A stretch of 64,000 nucleotides of DNA. Source: Kofleriaceae bacterium (GTDB lineage: Bacteria > Myxococcota_A > Polyangia > Haliangiales > Haliangiaceae). Of this stretch, positions 16,862-23,745 are shown one piece after another. Location of the stretch: positions 215,667 to 279,666 of the forward strand of contig JACKDR010000010.1 of assembly GCA_020633495.1 (NCBI GenBank). Reading direction: 5' to 3'. How positions within the stretch are numbered: position 1 is the stretch's first letter; each line of letters opens with the position of its first letter. The position numbers were made by a program, and so were the translations under genes. The notes under the pieces are model-generated. The model worked only from the letters and a program-made list of their open reading frames with translations. It was not told where the DNA came from and searched no databases.

Positions 16862-19693
16862 ATGTCCACCATCCGCAGGTTGTCGATGGCATCTGCCTTC
16901 CTGGCGCTCGCCGCACTCGGCGCGTGCACAGGGTCCAACGGCGAGAACGGTCTCGTATCGATCTCGTCTGAACCCGCCGGCGCGAACTGCGCCAACGGCG
17001 GCACCAAGGTCTCCGCAGGCCTTGATAGCAACGGGAATGGAGTCCTCGATGCGGACGAGGTCGACTCCACCGACTACATCTGCAACGGCGACACCGGCAC
17101 CGGCGTCGGCGCCCTGGTCGAGACCTCGACCGAGCCGCCGGGCGCGAACTGCCCCGACGGCGGCGTGAAGATCGAGGTCGGCCTCGACGCCAACGGCAAC
17201 GGCGTGCTCGACACCGACGAGATCAACACGGACGCCACCACCTACGCGTGCAACGGCACCGGCACCGACGGCCTGGTCCAGACCTCGCCCGAGCCCGCCG
17301 GCGCCAACTGCGTCGACGGCGGCATCCGGGTCGACGTCGGCCTCGACACCAACGGCAACGGCGATCTCGATCCTTCCGAGATCACCGAGACCTCGTACGT
17401 CTGCGACGGCGCGGGCGGCGTCGTCGGCCCCAGCGGCATCGCCTCCGTCACCTCCGGCATCCACGTCGGCGTCGTCGACGTCACCACCGACGTCGCGGGC
17501 CCGGTCTCCATCCACTTCACCCTCAAGGACGACCGCGGCTACCCGATCGACATCAACGGCGTCTACTCCGTCAACACGGCGATCACGCCGCGCTTCATGA
17601 TGGCGTACACCGAGTCCGACGCCAACGGCAACGTCCTGCCGTTCGTGGTCCTCACCAAGTCGAACTCGTCGAGCAACCCGACGGCGCAGCCGACCTCGTA
17701 CAGCCCGATCGCCTCGACGCCGGTCGGCACCCTGGTCGAGAACGGCTACCGCGCCGGTGACTACACGTACACGTTCCCGACCACCGACCTGAACCCCGGT
17801 GCCAAGGCCGTCGCGTACGACCCGACCAAGATGGACAACACCCACGTCATCTGGATCGACGCCGCGCGCCAGACCGACCTCGACAACACCAGCGCCGCCA
17901 AGACCTTCTACGCGACCAACCAGGCCTACTGGTACGTCCCGAGCGGCAACGGCACCGCGGTCGTCCGCGAGCTGGTCAAGTCCGAGAACTGCGCCAGCTG
18001 CCACCGCGGCTTCAAGCCCGAGGGCACGACGTCGGGCTCGTTCCACGGCGGTCGCCGCATCGACCCCAAGATGTGCAACATCTGCCACAACCCGGCGCGC
18101 GTCAGCAACCCGGCCGCCGACTCCGACGTCTTCGTCCACCGCCTCCACAACTCTCAGGCGCTGCAGCCGGCCAACCTGTTCCACGGCATCGAGTTCGGCT
18201 TCCCGCGCGACATCCGCAACTGCGACACGTGCCACAAGGACGCGCTGCAGGGCGCCCAGGCCACCGCGCAGAGCCGCATCTCGCAGCAGGCCTGCGGCTC
18301 GTGCCACGACTACGTCAGCTTCACCACCTCGGCGCCGATCCTGTGCACCGACCCCGTGACGCTGGACGCGACCACCGGCCTGCCCCTGCCGTGCAACCAC
18401 GCCGGCGGCCCCGCCGACGATCCGACCTGCGGCCTCGGCTGCCACGCGCAGCTCGCGACCCAGCACAAGCAGGTCGCGCCGCTGGGCAGCGGCTGGATCG
18501 CGGCCACCGGCTACATGCCGGCCGGCGCCATGGCGGTCAGCTACGTCATCTCGAGCGTCGACCTCGTCGACGACGCCGCGATCACCCCGAACAAGCGCCC
18601 GCAGATCACCTTCAAGTTCCAGCAGGACGGCGTCGACGTGCCGTTCCAGGATCCGGGCAGCGCCACCGAGCTGTGGGCGAACTACACCGGCTCGCCGCGC
18701 GTCTACTTCGCGTTCGCGGTGCCGCAGGACGGCATCGACGAGCCCGCCGACTTCAACGGCACCGCCAGCGGCACGGTCAAGGACATCTGGGCGGGCACCG
18801 CCACCGGGTCGAGCGCCGGCACGATGACCGGCCCCGACGGCAGCGGCTTCTACACGATCACGCTGACCGGCGTGCAGCTGCCGCCCGAGACCTCCATGCT
18901 CACCGGCGGCGTCGGCTACTCCGGCGGCATGGTCCAGATGAACGTGTCCGGCTACGCGACCGGCCTGACCATCCCGGCGCGCGCCACCTGGAAGACCGGC
19001 ACCGGCATGACCGCGCGGCGGCCGATCGTCGACACCGCCAAGTGCGAGAACTGCCACGCGCCGCTGGGCGTGTCGCCGACCTTCCACAGCGGCGCGCGCA
19101 ACGACGGCCCGACCTGCTCGTTCTGCCACACGCCGAACCGCACCAGCAGCGGCTGGTCGGCCGCCAGCCGGGCGTTCGTCCACGGCATCCACGGCGCGCG
19201 GGCCCGCGAGGTCGCGTACAACTGGCACGCGTCGTCGGCTGACGAAGGCTTCTGGGACATCGAGTTCCCTGGCCCGATCAACGACTGCACCGCCTGCCAC
19301 CTGGACAACACCTACAACTTCCGCGCGACGGCGACCAACAACGTGCTGCAGAACATGCAGCCGAGCACCGTCGGTCAGGGCACCTACAACCCGAGCATCT
19401 CGCTGTCGCCGTACGTCGCCACCGACGGGACCAACTACGGCACCGGCTTCTCGTTCAGCACGACCACCGGCCTGAGCACCGAGGCGTCGCCGACCACGCT
19501 GGTGACCAGCCCGATCGTCAGCGCCTGCACCGGCTGCCACGACTCGACCCCGGCGATCGACCACATGCGCGCGATGGGCGGTCACTTCTACGACACCCGC
19601 GCCAACACGGTCGGCCCCGGCGCCACCACCGAGCAGTGCCTGGTCTGCCACGGCCCGGGCACGATGGTCGACATCGAGGTGATGCACCGGTAG
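16862..19693 (+). CDS. OmcA/MtrC-family decaheme c-type cytochrome lipoprotein
   Basis: 944 aa. Signal peptide with lipobox LGAC (Cys22). Three tandem repeats of about 45 residues (about 30-170) each contain EPxGANCxxGG and a DxNGNGxLDxxE loop, like DUF7151 and EF-hand-type calcium sites. Ten heme sites follow: nine CxxCH (CASCH, CNICH, CDTCH, CGSCH, CENCH, CSFCH, CTACH, CTGCH, CLVCH) and one CGLGCH with three residues between the cysteines. Family members move electrons across the outer surface to extracellular acceptors. No porin or MtrA-like partner is encoded nearby, so the route through the outer membrane is not explained here. Start ATG 16862 gives the intact signal peptide. Confidence 0.92.
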   Translation: MSTIRRLSMASAFLALAALGACTGSNGENGLVSISSEPAGANCANGGTKVSAGLDSNGNGVLDADEVDSTDYICNGDTGTGVGALVETSTEPPGANCPDGGVKIEVGLDANGNGVLDTDEINTDATTYACNGTGTDGLVQTSPEPAGANCVDGGIRVDVGLDTNGNGDLDPSEITETSYVCDGAGGVVGPSGIASVTSGIHVGVVDVTTDVAGPVSIHFTLKDDRGYPIDINGVYSVNTAITPRFMMAYTESDANGNVLPFVVLTKSNSSSNPTAQPTSYSPIASTPVGTLVENGYRAGDYTYTFPTTDLNPGAKAVAYDPTKMDNTHVIWIDAARQTDLDNTSAAKTFYATNQAYWYVPSGNGTAVVRELVKSENCASCHRGFKPEGTTSGSFHGGRRIDPKMCNICHNPARVSNPAADSDVFVHRLHNSQALQPANLFHGIEFGFPRDIRNCDTCHKDALQGAQATAQSRISQQACGSCHDYVSFTTSAPILCTDPVTLDATTGLPLPCNHAGGPADDPTCGLGCHAQLATQHKQVAPLGSGWIAATGYMPAGAMAVSYVISSVDLVDDAAITPNKRPQITFKFQQDGVDVPFQDPGSATELWANYTGSPRVYFAFAVPQDGIDEPADFNGTASGTVKDIWAGTATGSSAGTMTGPDGSGFYTITLTGVQLPPETSMLTGGVGYSGGMVQMNVSGYATGLTIPARATWKTGTGMTARRPIVDTAKCENCHAPLGVSPTFHSGARNDGPTCSFCHTPNRTSSGWSAASRAFVHGIHGARAREVAYNWHASSADEGFWDIEFPGPINDCTACHLDNTYNFRATATNNVLQNMQPSTVGQGTYNPSISLSPYVATDGTNYGTGFSFSTTTGLSTEASPTTLVTSPIVSACTGCHDSTPAIDHMRAMGGHFYDTRANTVGPGATTEQCLVCHGPGTMVDIEVMHR

Positions 19694-19730
19694 CGCGCGA
19701 CCTGACTCCGTCCTCCGCACCGCGGAGCTG

Positions 19731-19802
19731 ACCCAGCCACGTCGCCGTGGCGCCCGCGCAGGGGCAACCCTGCCGGGCTCGCACCGGCGCCGTCGGCTGG
19801 GT
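19731..19802 (+). ncRNA. structured RNA candidate or terminator region
   Basis: An outer 8-bp helix ACCCAGCC (19731-19738) / GGCTGGGT (19795-19802) encloses a hairpin GCAGGG-GCAA-CCCTGC (19758-19773) with a GNRA tetraloop and a second helix GCCGG/CCGGC (19772-19788). The 3' arm ends in GGGTTTCT. It could be the terminator of the cytochrome gene or a cis-acting RNA for the lipoprotein downstream. No known riboswitch could be assigned. Confidence 0.35.
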
Positions 19803-19825
19803 TTCTCGCGTCCGGACCGCGCGCG

Positions 19826-19831
19826 TATGAT
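19826..19831 (+). promoter_or_regulatory. -10 box TATGAT upstream of Cys-repeat lipoprotein
   Basis: A near-consensus TATGAT about 59 bases before the start codon at 19890. No clear -35 box is seen at 17 bases. A ribosome binding site (CTGGAGGA) precedes the start codon. Confidence 0.4.
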
Positions 19832-19889
19832 GGCGCCGGCCGCGCGCGATCGTCGCGGGCGCCACGCCACCCTCGCTGGAGGACCTCTC

Positions 19890-20327
19890 ATGCGCACCTG
19901 GCTCCTGATCTCGTCGTTCGTCACCGTCGTGTCCGCCTGCGTGGTCGCCACGCCCGCGCCGCAGGGCCCGCAGCCCGCGCCCGAGGTCGGTGGCGGCGAC
20001 GGTGAGGGCGGCGGCCCGCCGGCCGCCACCAGCGGCGGCGAGGTCTGCGCCCCCGGCGACACCTGCAACATCGACTGCCCCGAGGGCAACTGCGCGGTGC
20101 GGTGCGAGGCCGGCGCGGTGTGCAACGTCGACTGCAGCGGCGGCGGCTGCCAGCTCGACTGCGCCGACGGCGCGGTGTGCAACGCCGACTGCAGCGGCGG
20201 CGGCTGCCAGCTCGGCTGCGGCGGCGGCGCCACCTGCAACGTCGACTGCAGCGGCGGCGGCTGCCAGACCGCGTGCGACGACAGCGCGGTGTGCAACGTC
20301 GACTGCAGCGGCGGCGGCTGCGGCTGA
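19890..20327 (+). CDS. lipoprotein with tandem Cys/Gly repeats
   Basis: 145 aa. A short signal peptide with lipobox VSAC, a Pro/Gly linker, then five to six imperfect repeats of about 15-16 residues built on CxxxCxxGxC (for example VCNVDCSGGGCQ, TCNIDCPEGNC) to the C-terminus. At DNA level these are tandem repeats from about 20050 to 20325. Regular cysteine spacing suggests a disulfide-stapled beta-helix or metal-binding stalk at the cell surface. No enzymatic domain. Start ATG 19890 rather than 19827 because it gives the signal peptide and has GGAGGA six bases upstream. Confidence 0.8.
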   Translation: MRTWLLISSFVTVVSACVVATPAPQGPQPAPEVGGGDGEGGGPPAATSGGEVCAPGDTCNIDCPEGNCAVRCEAGAVCNVDCSGGGCQLDCADGAVCNADCSGGGCQLGCGGGATCNVDCSGGGCQTACDDSAVCNVDCSGGGCG

Positions 20328-20350
20328 GCGTTCGTGGCGCGTCCGCGCGG

Positions 20351-21547
20351 TCAGATCCGGCGCAGCCGGTCGCCGACCGCGATCGTCCCGGGCGTGACAA
20401 CGCGCCCGTAGACGCCCCGACGCCGCGCCGGCCGCTGCGGCTTGCCGTTGACCCAGCGCAACGCGTCGGCGCCGAACCGGGCCAGCAGCTTGCGGCAGCC
20501 CAGGTGCGGGTGCGCGGTGATCTCGAGGACGGCGTCGCCGATCGCCAGGCGATCGCCGACCCGCAGCTCGTCCTCGCCGAGGCCGAGATCGACGAACAGG
20601 TTGTCGCCGAACAGCGGCCAGTCGTCGCGGTCGGCGATCGCGGCGGCGACGCGGACGTCCATGATCGAGACGTCGGCGTCGGCCTTGCCGTCGATGGCCC
20701 AGCGATCGCCGACCACGCCCTGCCCCGGCGCCAGCGCCACCGACGCCGGCGTCGCGCGCTCGTGCATCGCGGTGCGCACGACCAGCAGCTCGATCGCGCC
20801 GGTGCGCGGCGGCGCCGCCGCGGTGATCGCCGCCAGGGCCTCGTCGAGGGCGGCGAGGGACCGGTGGGCCCGCGCCGGCCGGCCGTACGGCGGCGGCCCC
20901 AGCCGGGCCTCGAACCGGGTCTTCCAGGCCAGCAGCTCGGGCGCGAGCGCCGCGACCCGGTCGGGCGCGCCGAGCTCGAGCATCGCGAGCTGACCGTACA
21001 GCGCCGCGTCGGCGAGCGTCGCCTGGTCGCCGAACAGGAACGGCCGGGCGCGCAGCGTCGCGACGGTCGGCGCCAGGAGCTCGGCGAGGCGCGCCGCCAG
21101 CCCGTCGGCGTCGCGGTCCCAGGCGTCGACGCAGCCGGCGCCGTACCGGCGCTCCTTGACGAACACGAACAGCGCCCGCTCGAACGGCCGCGCGAATCGC
21201 ACCGCCACCCCGGGCGACGCGACCCGGAACGCGACGTCCTCGAGGATCGCGCCGGCCCAGTCGACGTAGGCCCAGATCGGCCCGGCGTCGGCGGCCGGGA
21301 CCAGCGCGGCGAAGCGCGGATCGTCGGCGACCAGCGCGCTGACGATCCGCCGCGAGTCGGTGAGCACGGCGCCGTCGTCGGTGACGACGACCGGCACCTG
21401 GACGTAGCCGCCGGTCAGGGTCGCGAGCTCGTCGCGGTCGCCGAACGGCACGTCGACGACGGTGCAGGGCGCGCCGGCCAGGTCGATCGCCGCCTGCACG
21501 AACCGGGCGTAGCAGCTGTGGGGGAACCGGTACAGGCGCATGACCAT
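20351..21547 (-). CDS. glutathione S-transferase-MOSC fusion protein
   Basis: 398 aa. Residues 1-75 form a thioredoxin-like GST N-domain (RLYRFPHSCYARFVQ, PVVVTDDG, TDSRRIVSAL) and about 85-205 the helical GST C-domain (FLFGDQATLADAALYGQL). From about 245 to the end lies a MOSC domain, the sulfur carrier module of molybdenum-cofactor sulfurases (GQGVVGDRWAI, ISIMD-type segment, LFGDNLFVDL, DRLAIGDAVLEIT, HLGCRKL). Joining GST and MOSC in one chain is unusual and suggests thiol or sulfur transfer to a small molecule. A TATACG box five bases before ATG 21547 supports that start. Confidence 0.85.
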   Translation of the reverse strand: MVMRLYRFPHSCYARFVQAAIDLAGAPCTVVDVPFGDRDELATLTGGYVQVPVVVTDDGAVLTDSRRIVSALVADDPRFAALVPAADAGPIWAYVDWAGAILEDVAFRVASPGVAVRFARPFERALFVFVKERRYGAGCVDAWDRDADGLAARLAELLAPTVATLRARPFLFGDQATLADAALYGQLAMLELGAPDRVAALAPELLAWKTRFEARLGPPPYGRPARAHRSLAALDEALAAITAAAPPRTGAIELLVVRTAMHERATPASVALAPGQGVVGDRWAIDGKADADVSIMDVRVAAAIADRDDWPLFGDNLFVDLGLGEDELRVGDRLAIGDAVLEITAHPHLGCRKLLARFGADALRWVNGKPQRPARRRGVYGRVVTPGTIAVGDRLRRI

Positions 21548-21625
21548 GGCCGCGTATACCGCATCGGCGGCGCCGCGGCGCGCCGGCGCCGCCGGCGCCG
21601 CGATCGCCTCGCGCCGACGCCCGGC

Positions 21626-21832
21626 TCAGGCACGCACCGTCGTGCCCACGGTCCGCGCCGTGCGCGCGAGCTCGACCGGATCGGCCAGGGTCTCGAGGTC
21701 GAGGCGGTCGCCGCGGGCCTGGCGCATCGCCAGGAGCCACAGCGCCCGCTCGAACGCGGTCGCGCGCGACGCCGGCGGCCAGCACGCGGCGATCAGCGGA
21801 GGGACGGTCGGGGGGTCGTCATCGGTGGGCAT
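21626..21832 (-). CDS. small hypothetical protein
   Basis: 68 aa beginning MPTDDDPPTVPPLIAACWPP. It is predicted helical, with a central segment RATAFERALWLLAMRQARGD and a hydrophilic end. It lies between the sigma factor and GST-MOSC genes on the same strand and uses codons like its neighbours. No family recognised and no strong ribosome binding site. It could encode a small regulator or partner for the sigma factor, but nothing proves this. Confidence 0.45.
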   Translation of the reverse strand: MPTDDDPPTVPPLIAACWPPASRATAFERALWLLAMRQARGDRLDLETLADPVELARTARTVGTTVRA

Positions 21833-22000
21833 GGGCAGGTTCTCGGCAGGGCGCGGCCGCGGTTGCGCGCGCGGCGGCAGGGCGGCCCGGCAGATCCTGC
21901 CGGCGTCGCGACCTCGCCCGCGGGGCCGTCGTCAGGACCATGGAGTCGGGTCGCCGTCGATCGTGACGCCCGCGCACCGGGCGCCGGGTCCCGGCGCGCC

Positions 22001-22074
22001 GGGTCAGGCCGGGCGTGGCCCGGGTGCGCCGGGCCGGCGCGCCCGGGTCAGGCCGGGCGTGGCCCGGGTGCGCC
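22001..22074. repeat. two 30-bp direct repeats at the end of the sigma factor gene
   Basis: A 30-bp unit starting GGGTCAGGCCGGGCGTGGCC occurs at 22001-22030 and again, identical, at 22045-22074. The second copy overlaps the sigma factor stop codon and its Gly/Pro/Ala tail, so the gene end appears to have been extended or shortened by this duplication. Confidence 0.6.
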
Positions 22075-22665
22075 CGGGCCGGCGGCCCGGGTCCACGTGT
22101 CGAGATCCTCGTCGGACCGCACCGCGTCGGGCGCCGCCGCCTGCTGCTGCACCAGGCGCTCGCGCAGCGCGGCGCGGGCCCGGCTCAGGCGGGTCCGGAT
22201 CGCCGCCGGTGAGACCTCGAAGACGTCGGCCAGCGCGGCGGCGTCGAGGTCCTCCCAGTAGTGCAGCTCGAGCAGGGTCTGCTGCTCCACCGGCAGCCCG
22301 CGCAGGACCTCGATCAGGCGCGCGTGATCCTCGCTGCGGGCCATGCGGGACCGCGGCGTCGTCACCAGCTCGGCGATCGTCGAGTGCTCGGGCTCGAACT
22401 GGCGCTCGCGACGGAGGGTGCGCAGGTGCCGGTACAGCTCGTGGCGCGCGATCGTGTACAGGTAGGTGCGGAACGACGACCGGCCACCGAACTGATCGCG
22501 GGCGCGGACCAGGGCCAGGAAGGTCGCCTGCACCAGCTCGTCGGGCTCCGCGCACTTGGTCGCGAAGAACCGGTACATCGGATCGAAGTAGCGCTGGAAC
22601 AGGGCGCGCCCGCTGGGTTCATCCCCGGCGCGCCAGCGGTCGAGCAAGGACCGGTCGTCCTCCAT
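22048..22665 (-). CDS. ECF-type sigma-70 family RNA polymerase sigma factor
   Basis: 205 aa. Region 2 (SGRALFQRYFDPMYRFF, DELVQATFLALVRARDQF, RTYLYTIARHELYRHL) and region 4 (LPVEQQTLLELHYWEDLDAAALADVF, SPAAIRTRLSRARAAL) give the complete ECF layout. The C-terminal tail after about residue 180 is Ala/Gly/Pro-rich and repeat-derived. No anti-sigma factor is obvious next to it; the HEAT-repeat gene upstream is a distant possibility. Start ATG 22665 is preferred because TACCGT, a -10-like hexamer, lies eight bases upstream; ATG 22683 is the alternative. Confidence 0.88.
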   Translation of the reverse strand: MEDDRSLLDRWRAGDEPSGRALFQRYFDPMYRFFATKCAEPDELVQATFLALVRARDQFGGRSSFRTYLYTIARHELYRHLRTLRRERQFEPEHSTIAELVTTPRSRMARSEDHARLIEVLRGLPVEQQTLLELHYWEDLDAAALADVFEVSPAAIRTRLSRARAALRERLVQQQAAAPDAVRSDEDLDTWTRAAGPGAPGPRPA

Positions 22666-22761
22666 GGACCCCGACGGTACCATCGGAGCGCCGAGCGCGG
22701 CGGACAGACGCGCGCTCCCGCGACCGGAGCCGGCCCACGCCCGGCGGCGACCGCCCTGGGC

Positions 22762-23718
22762 TCAGGCCGGTGGCGTCCAGCCGTTCGCGAAGTCGAGCAC
22801 GGCGCGCAGGTCGGGGAGCGAGGTCCCGGCCAGCTTGACCAGGAAGGTGCCGCACGCGGCGACGCCGGCCTCGTTGGCGACGTGCTTCTCGGGCTCGCCC
22901 GAGGCGAGCCGGGCCGCCAGGTGATCGCGACACACCGCGACCAGCTCGGCCAGCGGCGGATCGTCGGCGGCGGCGAGCAGACGCAGCGCGGTCCACCGCC
23001 ACGCGTCGTCGGTCTTCAGCCGCTCGAGCAGGAACCCGCGCAGCCACGGCGGCGGGTGCTCGACCGCGCCGATCGCGTTGGTCAGCGCGACCTGGTCGGC
23101 GACCGAGGCGCCGTCGAGCGACCGCGCCAGCGCCTCGGCGCCGGCGGGGTCGTCGCTGCCCAGCACGATGCGGAACAGCAGGTCGCGACGGTTCTGGAGC
23201 CGGCGCGCCGGGTCGACGAGCATCGCCCGCACCTCGGCGCCGAGCGCGCCGGCGCCGCCGTCGGCCAGCATCTTCAGCGCCGCCTCGCGGACCGGGCGCT
23301 CGGGCGACGCCAGCCGCGCCCGCAGGTCGTCGTCGGTCTCGGCGCCGCGGCCGCGGAGCGCGATCGCTGCCGCGACCACCGCCGGATCGTCGGCGTCCTC
23401 GGCCGCCTTCAGCAGCGCCGGGCGGGTCGCGGCGATCGCCGCGCCGTCGGGCAGCGCCCGGGCGGCGAGCACGAGCACCACCGGGTCGGAGGTGTCGCGG
23501 GCCAGCACCCGCAGCACGGCGTCGCGATCGGGCGCGCGGGCGATGCCGAGGAGGACGGTCGCGTTGTGACGGACCCGCGCGCTGGAGTCGCGCGCGCGCT
23601 CCGCCAGCAGGTCGACCTCGCCGGGGACCACCGGGCCGTGCGCGCGCAGCAGACGATCGAACGCGCCGGGCTCGGCCCGGAGCAGGTTCTCGAGCAGCTG
23701 GGTACCGAGCAAGGACAT
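22762..23718 (-). CDS. HEAT-repeat-like protein
   Basis: 318 aa made almost entirely of paired helices of about 30 residues, e.g. RARDSSARVRHNATVLLGIAR, ARDTSDPVVLVLAARALPD and ASPERPVREAALKMLADGG. These are typical HEAT/PBS-lyase-type repeats used as protein-binding scaffolds. No signal peptide or membrane segment, so cytoplasmic. It lies directly downstream (44 bases) of the DUF4157 effector-like gene on the same strand, so it may serve that protein. TAGGCT six bases before ATG 23718 is a leaderless-type promoter. Confidence 0.75.
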   Translation of the reverse strand: MSLLGTQLLENLLRAEPGAFDRLLRAHGPVVPGEVDLLAERARDSSARVRHNATVLLGIARAPDRDAVLRVLARDTSDPVVLVLAARALPDGAAIAATRPALLKAAEDADDPAVVAAAIALRGRGAETDDDLRARLASPERPVREAALKMLADGGAGALGAEVRAMLVDPARRLQNRRDLLFRIVLGSDDPAGAEALARSLDGASVADQVALTNAIGAVEHPPPWLRGFLLERLKTDDAWRWTALRLLAAADDPPLAELVAVCRDHLAARLASGEPEKHVANEAGVAACGTFLVKLAGTSLPDLRAVLDFANGWTPPA

Positions 23719-23724
23719 AGCGGC

Positions 23725-23730
23725 AGCCTA
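23725..23730 (-). promoter_or_regulatory. leaderless-type -10 box TAGGCT for HEAT protein gene
   Basis: TAGGCT on the minus strand (23730-23725) is followed by six bases and then ATG 23718. It is the same arrangement and hexamer as at 6146-6158. Confidence 0.5.
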
Positions 23731-23745
23731 GTCGAGTGGCCGCCG

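Noticed and set aside
16182..16916. 244-codon minus-strand frame between regulator and cytochrome
   Set aside because: Overlaps the promoter box and the cytochrome start, and has Arg/Pro-rich composition without motifs.
19731..19802. c-di-GMP (GEMM) riboswitch before the lipoprotein
   Set aside because: The hairpin and GCAA loop are suggestive, but the conserved GEMM core and second tetraloop are not present.
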